Notes: generated by a model from the sequence alone, not told the origin. A stretch of 64,000 nucleotides of DNA from Verrucomicrobiaceae bacterium UBA1938 (GCA_002336895.1 DDFC01000002.1:54468-118467); one strand, 5' to 3'; shown: positions 7,547 to 17,521, numbered from the stretch's first letter. Numbers and translations: made by a program.

Positions 7547-9532
7547 ATGGACACGCCCCCATTTACAACCATGTCCGAAGCCCGCAAGACCCTCGAAGAA
7601 CGCGCTCAGATGTCCGACATCGACCGCCTGCGCCACTCCTGTGCCCACGTGATGGCCACCGCCATCCTGCGCCTGTGGCCCAACGCCCAGTTTGCCTACG
7701 GGCCTCCGGTGGAAAACGGCTTCTACTACGACTTCGATCTCCCGGATCATCGCATCACCCCGGATGACTTTGAGAAGATCGAGGCGGAGATGAAGAAGAT
7801 CGCCAAGGAGAACCAGAAATTTGAATGGAAGGGTGTCACACGTGAGGAAGCCATCGCCTTGGCCAAGTCTGGTCGCCTGGGCGGCCTCACGGAGCGCCCC
7901 GGCAACCCCAGCACCTTCAAGCTGGACCTGCTGGAAAAGATTCCTGAAGGCGAGCAGATCTCCACCTTCCAGAACGGCGACTTCATCGACCTCTGCGCCG
8001 GTCCGCACGTCGGCTACACCTCCAAGTGCAAGAACGTGAAGATCATGTCCGTGGCCAGCGCCTTCTACATGGGCGACGAGACCAAGCCGCAGCTCCAGCG
8101 CCTCTATGGCACCGCCTTCCCGACGAGCGAAGAACTGGCCAAGCATCTGGAGCAACTGGAAGAGGCAAAGAAGCGCGACCACCGCAAGGTGGGCCGTGAG
8201 CTGAAGCTCTTTCACATCGACGAAGACGTGGGGCAGGGGCTCATCCTCTGGACGCCCAATGGTGCCATCCTGCGCCAGGAGCTGCAGAATTTCATCAGCG
8301 AGGAGCTGCGCAAGCAGGGCTACAGCCAGGTCTTCACGCCGCATATCGGCAAGACCGTGCTGTACAAGACCAGCGGCCACTTCCCCTATTATAAGGACAG
8401 CCAGTTCGCGCCGGTCATTGAGAATGATGATCTCGCCAAGGTGATCAAGGAAGGCTGCGGCTGCTGTGAGGTGATGGAGCGCCTGGGTGCCGTCTCCTCC
8501 CGCCTGCGCCAGCAGCTCAATGAGCGTGCCGGCAAGGAAGTGGTGCCGGAAGACCGCGTGATGCCGGACGACCAGCTTCTCGACGGCTTCCTGCTGAAGC
8601 CGATGAACTGCCCGCACCACATCAAGATCTACGCCAGCCAGCCGCGCAGCTACCGCGACCTGCCGGTGCGCCTTGCCGAATTCGGCACTGTGTACCGCTG
8701 GGAGCAGAGCGGTGAACTTAACGGCATGACGCGCGTGCGTGGCTTCACGCAGGATGACGCGCACCTCTTCTGCACCGAGGACCAGGTGGCCAAGGAAGTG
8801 CTGGGCTGTCTCAGCCTCGTGAAGATCGTGCTCAACACCCTGGGCATGCACGACTACCGCGTGCGCGTGGGCCTGCGCGATCCGGATAGCAGCAAGTTCA
8901 CCGGAGATCCCGCCAAGTGGGACGCCGCCGAAGAGGCCTGCCGCACCGCTGCCGCGACTCTCGGTGTGCCCTTCACCGAAGAGCCCGGAGAGGCCGCCTT
9001 CTACGGTCCGAAGATCGACTTCGTCATCAAGGACGTCATCGGCCGCGAATGGCAGCTCGGCACCGTGCAGGTGGACTACGTGCTGCCCGTGCGCTTTGAC
9101 CTGACCTACAACGGCGCGGACAACAAGCCGCACCGCCCCGTGATGATCCACCGCGCGCCCTTCGGCAGCATGGAGCGCTTCTGCGGCGTGCTCATCGAGC
9201 ACTTCGCCGGTCATTTCCCCACCTGGCTCGCCCCCGAGCAGGTGCGCATCCTCACCATCAGCGAGAAGGTGGACGCCTTCGCCGATGAAGTGTACGCCAA
9301 GCTCAAGGATGCCGGTCTGCGCGTCACCCTCAACAACGACGCCGACAAGATCGGCGCCAAGATCCGCCTGGCCCAGCTTGACCGCATCCCCTACATGCTC
9401 GTCCTCGGCGAGAAGGAAGCCGCCGCCCAAAGCGTCGCCGTCCGCCATAGCAAGAAGGGCGACCTTGGCGTGAAGGCGATCGATGACTTCATTGCGGAGG
9501 TTACCAGCGAGGTGAAGGAACGGAGGCTGTAA
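7547..9532 (+). CDS. thrS: Threonine--tRNA ligase lacking the TGS domain
   Basis: A 661-residue class II aminoacyl-tRNA synthetase that charges tRNA-Thr in the cytoplasm. The editing domain starts almost at once: HSCAH (residues about 28-32) and LCAGPH are the metal-binding editing motifs. The catalytic zinc ligands are present in MNCPHH (about 352), DDAHLFC and HRAPFGS. Motif 2 (YRWEQSGELNG...RGFTQDDAH) and motif 3 (GSMERF) are intact, and a C-terminal anticodon-binding domain follows. The N-terminal TGS domain of about 60 residues found in the E. coli enzyme is absent, yet the length is normal because of an insertion of roughly 50 residues (about 292-345, with GCGCCEVMERLG) between the SGHFPYYKD strand and MNCPHH. 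An alternative start at 7571 would remove eight residues. A hairpin follows the gene. Confidence 0.96.
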   Translation: MDTPPFTTMSEARKTLEERAQMSDIDRLRHSCAHVMATAILRLWPNAQFAYGPPVENGFYYDFDLPDHRITPDDFEKIEAEMKKIAKENQKFEWKGVTREEAIALAKSGRLGGLTERPGNPSTFKLDLLEKIPEGEQISTFQNGDFIDLCAGPHVGYTSKCKNVKIMSVASAFYMGDETKPQLQRLYGTAFPTSEELAKHLEQLEEAKKRDHRKVGRELKLFHIDEDVGQGLILWTPNGAILRQELQNFISEELRKQGYSQVFTPHIGKTVLYKTSGHFPYYKDSQFAPVIENDDLAKVIKEGCGCCEVMERLGAVSSRLRQQLNERAGKEVVPEDRVMPDDQLLDGFLLKPMNCPHHIKIYASQPRSYRDLPVRLAEFGTVYRWEQSGELNGMTRVRGFTQDDAHLFCTEDQVAKEVLGCLSLVKIVLNTLGMHDYRVRVGLRDPDSSKFTGDPAKWDAAEEACRTAAATLGVPFTEEPGEAAFYGPKIDFVIKDVIGREWQLGTVQVDYVLPVRFDLTYNGADNKPHRPVMIHRAPFGSMERFCGVLIEHFAGHFPTWLAPEQVRILTISEKVDAFADEVYAKLKDAGLRVTLNNDADKIGAKIRLAQLDRIPYMLVLGEKEAAAQSVAVRHSKKGDLGVKAIDDFIAEVTSEVKERRL

Positions 9533-9555
9533 GCTTTACGAGTAGCTTGTGTGAA

Positions 9556-9588
9556 GGAGCTTGAAGAACATCATAGTCTTTAAGCTCC
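9556..9588. terminator. Hairpin between convergent thrS and toxin genes
   Basis: A 12-bp stem (GGAGCTTGAAGA pairing with TCTTTAAGCTCC, one G-T pair) with a 9-base loop lies 23 bases after thrS and before the end of the oppositely oriented PIN-toxin gene. There is no strong T run on either side, so it could be a weak bidirectional terminator or only a 3'-end stabiliser. Confidence 0.5.
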
Positions 9589-9656
9589 TCCACGGGCGAA
9601 AGTGCTCAAGTAGCCCCGCTCGGCGAGCCTCGACGTAAGCGCTGCAGTTTGAGGGC

Positions 9657-10067
9657 TCATGGAAACTTCACCAAGAACTCGCTCACGGATAACGCCAGAA
9701 CAGGAGAATTGATGAAGTGCTTGGTGTTGTTGGTGACAATCACGTCAGCTTTGCATCGCAAGGCCGCAGCAACCTGGAGGGCGTCCTCGAAGTCCGGCAA
9801 GCCAAGGCTCAGCGCTCGCATGACATCAGTTTCGTCGGTCGCTGAAATGCGGGCCTGCAGAAGCATGTCACGGAGATGTTGCTCTCGCTGGGTGGTTGTG
9901 AGTTTGGCCCGAGCGTGGATGTAATCTACATTCGAGATGGTATGCCATGCGATCCAAAGCTCATCGTTTCTGGCGGCACATCCAATCAGGAACGCCGAGG
10001 AATCCGTGAAACCGGCGCGGTTGAGGGTCACATCCAACCAGACGTTGGTGTCCACGAAAATGCGCAT
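9657..10067 (-). CDS. PIN-domain ribonuclease toxin (VapC-like)
   Basis: A 136-residue PIN-domain protein. The N-terminal MRIFVDTNVWLDV carries the first acidic residue (D6), typical of PIN nucleases. LPDFEDALQVAAAL supplies the middle acidic pair, and CKADVIVTNNTKHF is the usual C-terminal strand with a conserved TNN/TxD position. Such proteins are Mg-dependent endoribonucleases that act as toxins. The gene starts 3 bases after the stop of a small upstream gene that fits an antitoxin, so the two form one transcription unit. No Shine-Dalgarno motif precedes the start, and coupling to the antitoxin probably drives translation. Confidence 0.85.
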   Translation of the reverse strand: MRIFVDTNVWLDVTLNRAGFTDSSAFLIGCAARNDELWIAWHTISNVDYIHARAKLTTTQREQHLRDMLLQARISATDETDVMRALSLGLPDFEDALQVAAALRCKADVIVTNNTKHFINSPVLALSVSEFLVKFP

Positions 10068-10070
10068 GAA

Positions 10071-10325
10071 TCAAAGCTGATGTTTCTCTTGCAGATGCTG
10101 CCAGCGAAGATCGTCGAGGTCTTCATCGCTCAACGTGCTTGCCGGCAGTGCAGAGCAGCGTGACAACCAAGCCTTGAGAGCCTCTTGCTTGTCTGGCAAG
10201 GCTGTGGCTTGGGCAGGTTCATCAGCACTGATTTCAAGCGATTGCCCATGCCGCCGCACACGAGCGGGCAGCCAAGTTTCTTCTGGCAGCTTGATGTTCG
10301 GTGGCAGGACGGCGGTAAAAGTCAT
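10071..10325 (-). CDS. Putative antitoxin partner of the PIN toxin
   Basis: An 84-residue protein directly upstream of, and spaced 3 bases from, the PIN toxin, which is the standard antitoxin-first order. The N-terminus (MTFTAVLPPNIKLPEETWLP...RRHGQSLEIS) looks like a short beta-type DNA-binding segment. The acidic, Glu/Gln-rich C-terminus (STLSDEDLDDLRWQHLQEK) would suit binding to a toxin. The antitoxin family is not certain, and the call rests mainly on position and size. Confidence 0.68.
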   Translation of the reverse strand: MTFTAVLPPNIKLPEETWLPARVRRHGQSLEISADEPAQATALPDKQEALKAWLSRCSALPASTLSDEDLDDLRWQHLQEKHQL

Positions 10326-10457
10326 GATCAGTGTCTTTTCACGCCCAAATTACTGGTAGCAGGGCCGCGCGTCAATCTTGTCATGACCGCCGGAACTTCA
10401 ATAGATCAAACAGTCGAGGGGCAATGCTCACCTCTAGACCAACTTTGCTTGCCCCCC

Positions 10458-11309
10458 CTACACCCTCGCCAGTCCCAGCAGCTCCTTCACTCGCTCCATC
10501 TCCACCGCCGACGTCTTCGCCACAAACCCACGTGCATGCGCAAAGTTGACGTCGGGCTCTTTCTCGATGCGGGTGAAGTCGTAGATCGGATTGTCGTTAT
10601 GACGTGAGAGGCCGTAGCCGCTGCCGCGGCGGTCGGGGTAGATGAGGGCGGCGACGGTGGTGTCTTTGCCGATGCTTTCCAGGTAGCGCTCGATGCCGGA
10701 GGAGGGCTCGTCGGGGAGGGGATCGGTGCGCGGCAGGAAGAGGACTTCGTGATCGTCCACGCTCCAGATCTGCGCGTGCTGGGCGATGAAGTCGAGGCGG
10801 GTGCGCAGGTCGCGGAGGTAGTCGAGGAGATCGCTGCCAATGTAGCTGAGGATTTCCCACAGGGGCTCTCCGGGCTCCAGGCGTTTTGCTTTGGCAAAGC
10901 GGCGGAGGATGGTGACGTCGATGGGGGAGGTGAGCTTGGTCATGGCCTCGCGGCTCACGCCCAGCCATTTGGCGGTGGTGTTGGGGCCACGGGTGTCAAA
11001 CCACTCGGCGGGCTCAAGCCAGTCGCAGAAGGCGCGTGCATCTTCATACAGAGACAGGTGCTGCAGCACGAGGCTCAGCGCACAGATGGGCGGGGTGTCG
11101 GCGGGGAACTGATGATGGTCAAAGTTGTGGCGCTCCGGTGCATGCTCTCCTCCCACGTCCACCACCGCGATGGTGGGATCGGCCAGATCCTTGGCGGTGG
11201 GCTCGCGCCGTACGATGGGCACACGGTGTACGGCGGCGAGCAGGCTGCAGGCAAGAAATTCGTCCTTATGAGCGCCGCCAGGATGGGTGAGGATGAGGGA
11301 AAGTGGCAT
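10458..11309 (-). CDS. MYG1 family protein (UPF0160, DHH-like phosphoesterase/exonuclease fold)
   Basis: A 283-residue protein. The start at 11309 gives MPLSLILTHPGGAHKDEFLA, the family's N-terminal metal-binding motif. The frame is open further upstream, but that extension is arginine-rich and has no family features. The second hallmark, NFDHHQF, lies near residue 70, and DVGGEH precedes it. MYG1 proteins are related to DHH phosphoesterases and the eukaryotic member has been described as an RNA exonuclease. The bacterial substrate is unknown. The gene stands alone between the toxin-antitoxin pair and a divergent phosphatase gene, with about 250 bases between the two starts for their promoters. 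Confidence 0.85.
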   Translation of the reverse strand: MPLSLILTHPGGAHKDEFLACSLLAAVHRVPIVRREPTAKDLADPTIAVVDVGGEHAPERHNFDHHQFPADTPPICALSLVLQHLSLYEDARAFCDWLEPAEWFDTRGPNTTAKWLGVSREAMTKLTSPIDVTILRRFAKAKRLEPGEPLWEILSYIGSDLLDYLRDLRTRLDFIAQHAQIWSVDDHEVLFLPRTDPLPDEPSSGIERYLESIGKDTTVAALIYPDRRGSGYGLSRHNDNPIYDFTRIEKEPDVNFAHARGFVAKTSAVEMERVKELLGLARV

Positions 11310-11559
11310 GTAGGAATGACGATGTGCGGTATTGGCAGGGGGATGATTCTGCCACCAGCTGTCTGAAGGTGCGTAGCGAGAGTGGGGGGCAGAGTCAAGA
11401 GCAGCGAAGCCGGATTCCGCCGTCTTTGCCCGTCCGCACTCGGCCTGCTGCCCACGATTTGTGACCTTTGCCGCCACATGGAGATTCCATTGTCTTTTTC
11501 CGCAACCGTGGTTTCGTCTGCTCGCTGTCCACCAACCCTGTGCGGGAGTCGCTTTCACC

Positions 11560-13341
11560 ATGAAGATGATCTATCGCAGACTCAGCTTTTTTTGCGCTTT
11601 GCTGACGGGCGCGCTCGGAGCTTTGACGCTGATCGGCTGGGTGTCAGGAAAGGTCATCCTGGCCAGCGTGAGCCAGGCCTACATCCCCATGGCGCCCAGC
11701 ACGGCGCTGGCGTTTACCCTGCTGAGCCTGGTGCTGCTGATGCGGGAGCATTCAAAGTTTCGGCGGCCTGTGGCGGAGGTGGTGCTGGTGGCGGTGGGGA
11801 TCGTGGCTGGTGGAAAGCTGGTGGAGTTTTTCTCGGGTGCCAGCCTGGGGGGGGAGGAGTGGCTGGTGGCGGATCCTGCGAAATTTGGAACTGTGCGCAC
11901 CGGGCGGATGTCTCCCATCACGGCGCTGAATTTTCTGCTCCTCAGCAGCGCCATTTTTGCCCTGCTGAAGCCACGCCTGCGTTTCTGGGCCGGGCCACTG
12001 GCCGCGGCGGTGGCCGTCATCAGCGGTGTGGTGGTGCTGGGGTATCTGCACGGCACGCCGCTGCTGTACGGCGGCACCATCATTCCTGTGGCGCTGCCCA
12101 CGGCCACAGCCTTCATCCTCATGAGCGCCAGCGTGGTCGCGGCGGTGGGGGCGGAGTGCTGGCCCCTGCGCAGCTGGATGGGGGACTCCACCCGTGCCAT
12201 GCTGCTGCGCTGGTTTCTGCCTGCCGTGGTGCTGGTGGCGCTGGCAGAAGGGCTGCTGCGCACCCGCTTTCTCGTGGATCTGGGGCTCAATCCCGCGCTG
12301 GCCTCGGCGCTCTCCACGCTGCTGCATACGCTGATCGTCACCGCTGTGATCTCCCAGGTGGCGCGGCTGCTGGGGCGCCGTATCGATCAGGCGGAAAGCG
12401 AGCGCAATGAGGCCCAGGCCGCCCTGCAGTCGCTGAACCGGCACCTCGAGCAGCGCATCATCGAGCGCACGCAGGAGCTGAGCGCCAAAAACCAGCAGAT
12501 GCAGGAGGAGCTGACGATGGCGCGCGAACTGCAGCTGGCCCTGCTGCCGGATCGCTTTCCCAGCATCCCGCGCTCGGTGCCGGTGACCGAGAGCGCGCTG
12601 CGGTTCTTCTCTCTCTATCAGCCCGCAGGAGCGGTCAGCGGGGATTTCTTCAGCGTCTTTCCAGTGTCTGAAACGGGTGTCGGCATCTTCATCTGCGATG
12701 TCATGGGGCACGGTGTGCGCGCGGCTCTGGTGACGAGCATGCTGCGCGCCCTGCTGGAGCAGCACAGCGAGGAGGAGCCCGATCCTGGAGTCCTGCTCAC
12801 GAAGATGAATCACGGTCTGCACTCGATCCTGAAGCAGGCGGGCACAACCATGTATGCCACCGGGGTGATGCTCATCGCCGATGCGGCGCGGTCAGAGATC
12901 CTCTACTCCGTCGCCGGGCATCCGTCTCCGCTGCACCTGCGGCGGCATGAGGGCAGGACTGCTCCGCTGGAAGGCCGCGGCACCTGCGGAGCGCTGGGAC
13001 TGTTTGCCGACACCCTTTTCACCACCGCACGCGCCACCATCGCGCCCGGAGATCTGATCATGCTCTTCACGGACGGCTTGTTTGAAGTCGAGACGCCTGA
13101 AGGGCAGCTCTACAGCCACGAAGAACTGCAGCAGGCCGTGCATGAGCGCCTGAACCTGCCGACCAACACGCTCTTTCAGGAAATCCTGACCGAAGTGCAG
13201 TCCTTTTCCCAGCGCCAGGATTTCGATGACGACGTGTGCATCATCGGCATCGAGGTGGCGCGGAGTCTGGAAGATCCGAACTCAAAAAAGGGATCCAAGA
13301 GCAGTCATGCAGGCCAGGGCATAGCTCTTGACCCTGCATGA
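11560..13341 (+). CDS. Membrane-bound SpoIIE/RsbU-type serine phosphatase
   Basis: A 593-residue protein. The ATG at 11560 is chosen because GGGAG precedes it and the product starts at the first membrane helix; the longer frame upstream is not hydrophobic or conserved-looking. Residues 1-265 hold about seven or eight helices in which a pattern like MAPSTALAFTLL, MSPITALNFLLL and ALPTATAFILM recurs, suggesting an internally duplicated sensor. A coiled coil (about 270-335, LEQRIIERTQELSAKN) connects to a PP2C-type SpoIIE domain (about 340-575) with GDFFSVF, CDVMGHGVRAAL and FTDGLFE, the metal-binding motifs of RsbU-like phosphatases. These usually control an anti-sigma/anti-anti-sigma switch, and no such partner is in the window. 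The last codons lie inside a structured 3' element. Confidence 0.9.
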   Translation: MKMIYRRLSFFCALLTGALGALTLIGWVSGKVILASVSQAYIPMAPSTALAFTLLSLVLLMREHSKFRRPVAEVVLVAVGIVAGGKLVEFFSGASLGGEEWLVADPAKFGTVRTGRMSPITALNFLLLSSAIFALLKPRLRFWAGPLAAAVAVISGVVVLGYLHGTPLLYGGTIIPVALPTATAFILMSASVVAAVGAECWPLRSWMGDSTRAMLLRWFLPAVVLVALAEGLLRTRFLVDLGLNPALASALSTLLHTLIVTAVISQVARLLGRRIDQAESERNEAQAALQSLNRHLEQRIIERTQELSAKNQQMQEELTMARELQLALLPDRFPSIPRSVPVTESALRFFSLYQPAGAVSGDFFSVFPVSETGVGIFICDVMGHGVRAALVTSMLRALLEQHSEEEPDPGVLLTKMNHGLHSILKQAGTTMYATGVMLIADAARSEILYSVAGHPSPLHLRRHEGRTAPLEGRGTCGALGLFADTLFTTARATIAPGDLIMLFTDGLFEVETPEGQLYSHEELQQAVHERLNLPTNTLFQEILTEVQSFSQRQDFDDDVCIIGIEVARSLEDPNSKKGSKSSHAGQGIALDPA

Positions 13342-13346
13342 CTTTT
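13296..13346 (+). terminator. 3'-end terminator with interleaved stems (possible pseudoknot)
   Basis: GTCATGCAGG (13304-13313) pairs perfectly with CCTGCATGAC (13333-13342), followed by TTTT, which is a rho-independent terminator. A second perfect pair, CAAGAGC (13296-13302) with GCTCTTG (13324-13330), interleaves with it, so the RNA could form an H-type pseudoknot or two alternative hairpins. The stop codon of the phosphatase gene (13339-13341) lies within the last stem arm. Confidence 0.6.
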
Positions 13347-13353
13347 AGACGGC

Positions 13354-14562
<1,209 letters not shown>

Positions 14563-14726
14563 GTGGGGTGGGAAAAGGACGAAATTTGAGGGGAAACGAC
14601 AAGCCAGCGCCCGAAAAAGGCGGGAGGGCGAGTGTAGCAGACGTGCAGGGAATGCAAGCGACGGAAATGAGGCGGAGAGGGTTCCATCTTCGCCTGCCTG
14701 CAAGATGCTGATTTCGCAGCAGTGAC

Positions 14727-15662
14727 TTACTTCTTCAACGGAGGAGGTGTGCTCTCACTCCGAGGCTGCTGCGAAGCGAGCAAGTCCGTCAGCAAGCCAC
14801 CGCCGGAGGAGGGGACGAGGGTCACGGTGGCCTGACCGCCGATGATCTTCTGGGCTTCCAGCACATCAAACACAGCCTGGGCCACATCGGGGTCGGCTGA
14901 AATGTCGCGGAGGGCGTTGCCGACGATTTCGGGACGCACGGCGGCGGCTTTGGCGAGCTCGATGGCGGCGGTTTTTTCGGCGGTGCTGGTGATGATGTTG
15001 ACCTGGTTGGCGCCGTCCTGCTTGATGGCGGAGGTGACCTGGCGGAGACGGTTCACGACCTTGCTCTCGATCTGCTTGATCATCTTGGCATCGCGGAAGT
15101 GCACCTTGCGGATGTACACGCTGCCGAGCTTGTAGCCCCACTCGTGGGACTTGGGCGTCACCTCATTGCGCACGGTGTCGCTCATGACGTGGCGGTTTAC
15201 CAGCATGTCTGCCAGCGGCATGTTGCTGAGGCAGCGGACGGTGGAGTTGCTCACATTGGCGGAGAGGGAGCCGCTGGGGTCGGTGTTTTTGAAGAGGAAG
15301 GAGACAGGATCGCTGACAAACATTTCATACCAGATGCCAATACCCATGGGAGCGCCCTCCTCGGAGTTCACAGGCTGGCTGCGCAGGTAGGTCTGGTCCA
15401 GACGCAGGTCCACCTCATGGCATTTGCCCAGCCAGTTCACCAGAAAGGCGGCGGGGCCAAGACGGAGAGGCAGGATGTGCAGGCCGGGCTCATCGATGGT
15501 GCCGATGACCTTGCCAAACAGCACGTAAACCTGCGCCCGGCGCTCCTGCACGATGGCGTAGAGCCCGGCGACACGGGCGATCCAGAGCAGCAGGGGAACG
15601 GCGATGCTGCAGGCGATGAAAGTACCGGCCGCAGCGAGGAGGAAATTGGAAAAAGCGTCCAT
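14727..15662 (-). CDS. SPFH/band-7 domain membrane protein
   Basis: A 311-residue protein with one N-terminal membrane helix (about residues 8-30) and an SPFH (stomatin/prohibitin/flotillin/HflKC) domain from about residue 40 (QERRAQVYVLFGKVIGTIDEPGLHILP). An Ala/Glu-rich coiled coil follows (AEKTAAIELAKAAA), and a proline-rich tail closes it. SPFH proteins form large membrane-bound rings or microdomains that organise proteases and lipids. It lies 29 bases downstream of a second SPFH gene on the same strand, so the two probably form a hetero-oligomer as HflK and HflC do, although neither is close enough to name. Confidence 0.85.
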   Translation of the reverse strand: MDAFSNFLLAAAGTFIACSIAVPLLLWIARVAGLYAIVQERRAQVYVLFGKVIGTIDEPGLHILPLRLGPAAFLVNWLGKCHEVDLRLDQTYLRSQPVNSEEGAPMGIGIWYEMFVSDPVSFLFKNTDPSGSLSANVSNSTVRCLSNMPLADMLVNRHVMSDTVRNEVTPKSHEWGYKLGSVYIRKVHFRDAKMIKQIESKVVNRLRQVTSAIKQDGANQVNIITSTAEKTAAIELAKAAAVRPEIVGNALRDISADPDVAQAVFDVLEAQKIIGGQATVTLVPSSGGGLLTDLLASQQPRSESTPPPLKK

Positions 15663-15691
15663 AGGATGGGTCTCAGTGTGAGGTTCTGGGT

Positions 15692-16684
15692 TTAGTCCTT
15701 GTGGGTTTCGACGAAGACCTGCCCGGCTTTGTCAAAGAGGGCCAGGCGCACATTGCGCACGTAGGCACGCAGGGCGGTGGTGCCGCGGGATTTCAGCTGG
15801 CTTAGCTGGTCTGCCAGACGCCTCAGGGGCTCGACTTCGGCCTGGGCCTTGAGCGTTTCGATCTCCACGGCGCGCTGGGACTGTACGATCTTCTGGTCGG
15901 CGCTGGCCTGGGCGAGGCTGATGTCCGAGGAGACCTGGTTGTAGGCGGTGTTGATGGCGGCCAGGGCGGACTCCACTTCAGTCGGCGGATCGATACCGGT
16001 GATCAGGGAGGCATCCAGCACGATGCCATAGCGTGCCGAGGAGCTGAGGCACTCGCGGTCCATATGCTCATTGAGGTCGCGCAGATTTTTGCGGATGTCA
16101 TTGATGGAAATGCTGATGCTGGCGGCGGCGCTGGCGGGCTGTTCTGCCTCCACGCCCTGGGCCTTGGGCGCCTCAAAGGTGGCGATGCGCTCTCGCAGCA
16201 CGCTGACGAAGTAACCCATGACGTGAGCGTAGGCGTTCTTCACGCCAAAGATGAAGGCGTAGAGATTGCGGTCAGAGACACGGAAACGGATCTGGCCTGT
16301 GAGCCCCACATTGAGCTGATCCTTCGTCACGGCCTCAAGGATGCTGCCGGAGCTGTTGGCGCTGGGATCATTGGGGTCCCATGCCATGTTTACGGTGCTG
16401 GTGGCCACATCCACTTTGTACACGTGCTCCCAGGGCCATTTGAAATACGGACCGCCCGGCGGGATGACGCGCACCTGCGGGTAGTCGTAGCGCAGCTTTT
16501 GCTCCGGGGTGAGGTGCTCTGCCACGGGATCGTCCACCGTGCGGAGACTGCCGATGCGCTGGGCGCGGCCAAAGCTGGTTTTCACCGCGCGCTCGTTTTG
16601 ATTCACCGTGTAGAAACCTGCGATCAGGTAGCGCATGAGGAACCAGACAATGAATCCGACAAAACAGCCAAAGGCGATGGACAT
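15692..16684 (-). CDS. SPFH/band-7 domain membrane protein, upstream partner
   Basis: A 330-residue protein. An N-terminal helix (IAFGCFVGFIVWFLMRYLIAGF) is followed by an SPFH domain starting FYTVNQNERAVKTSFG, the typical HflK/flotillin entry. IPPGGPYFKWPWEHVYKVDV matches the usual P-G-x-x-F-x-W-P strand. A coiled coil (about 245-300, QASADQKIVQSQRAVEIETLKAQAE) ends the protein. The domain contains an unusual inserted segment around residues 105-115 (DPNDPSANSSG). The first gene of the pair, it is divergent from the lipoprotein gene, and the promoter must lie in the 157 bases between 16684 and 16842. Confidence 0.86.
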   Translation of the reverse strand: MSIAFGCFVGFIVWFLMRYLIAGFYTVNQNERAVKTSFGRAQRIGSLRTVDDPVAEHLTPEQKLRYDYPQVRVIPPGGPYFKWPWEHVYKVDVATSTVNMAWDPNDPSANSSGSILEAVTKDQLNVGLTGQIRFRVSDRNLYAFIFGVKNAYAHVMGYFVSVLRERIATFEAPKAQGVEAEQPASAAASISISINDIRKNLRDLNEHMDRECLSSSARYGIVLDASLITGIDPPTEVESALAAINTAYNQVSSDISLAQASADQKIVQSQRAVEIETLKAQAEVEPLRRLADQLSQLKSRGTTALRAYVRNVRLALFDKAGQVFVETHKD

Positions 16685-16841
16685 AGGCGTGGTGTGGTTG
16701 CTGACTCACAAAGCCTGCGTGGGAATCCCCGGTCTGCCAACTACAAAGGTGAGGCGTGATTTGGAATTTGTGCATGGCCGGGGGCGGCGCTCTTTCGTGC
16801 TTGACCCCGGGAGGGGAGAACGGCTACTGCGGAGGCCTGCC

Positions 16842-17390
16842 ATGAAGAAAGCCTGCCTGTCTCTCCTCCTCCTCACAAGCGCCCTGTCACTGATGAGCTG
16901 CGCCACCTCCACCAAGCCGCAGCGCCAGCCGGTGGCGGGAGGCGAGCAGCTCTCTTTCCCCAGCCAGCACATCTCTTTTTTTCTGCCTGCAGGGTGGAAG
17001 ACGATGCCCAAAACCAAGGGGCCAGGACGCCTGCTGGGAGCCGCACGCGAGAATGAAGGCGGCCTGCCGGGTGGGATGGTGTTTGCCCTCATCTCGGTGC
17101 CGGAGACCAGCTTTCAAAGTGTGACGGACAAGGCGTTTTTCAAAACCCTGCAGGGTGCATGGACCCGGAAGGGATTCACCAAATTCAGCAAACCCCAGCT
17201 CGTCAGGGTGGGCGGACGCGAGGCGCTGCGCTTTGAGGCCCAAAAGCCCGAGGCCCAGCAATCTCTGCTGAACTACACCTTCATCCATCAGGGCCAGATG
17301 ACCGGTCTGCTCTTCTCGTATTACGGCATGCCCGTCACCAAAGGGCCTGCGGTGCAGCGCATCGTGGATTCCTTCTCGATCTCTCAGTGA
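16842..17390 (+). CDS. Putative lipoprotein of unknown function
   Basis: A 182-residue exported lipoprotein. The start at 16842 has one of the few good Shine-Dalgarno motifs in the window (GGAGG at 16831-16835) and begins a lipoprotein signal peptide: MKKACLSLLLLTSALSLMSC, with lipobox LMSC and Cys20 as the lipidated residue. The mature part (LSFPSQHISFFLPAGWK...) looks like the PsbP/DUF1795-type fold that often starts with a predicted 'lPxgW' strand and handles whole-protein binding. I do not recognise a specific family. A strong terminator follows. Confidence 0.8.
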   Translation: MKKACLSLLLLTSALSLMSCATSTKPQRQPVAGGEQLSFPSQHISFFLPAGWKTMPKTKGPGRLLGAARENEGGLPGGMVFALISVPETSFQSVTDKAFFKTLQGAWTRKGFTKFSKPQLVRVGGREALRFEAQKPEAQQSLLNYTFIHQGQMTGLLFSYYGMPVTKGPAVQRIVDSFSISQ

Positions 17391-17425
17391 GGCAGTCACG
17401 GTAATGGTGCTAGGTGACGCATGAG

Positions 17426-17451
17426 GGCGGCTGGTGGACCAGCCGCCTTTT
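17426..17451 (+). terminator. Rho-independent terminator after the lipoprotein gene
   Basis: GGCGGCTGG pairs with CCAGCCGCC around a 4-base loop, and TTTT follows directly. It lies 35 bases after the lipoprotein stop codon. Confidence 0.85.
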
Positions 17452-17521
17452 CTCGTAGTGGGGTGATCGCGACTGTAGCGGTGACTTGATCTGGAAACAC
17501 ATCCAGCGATTCGCACTAAAC

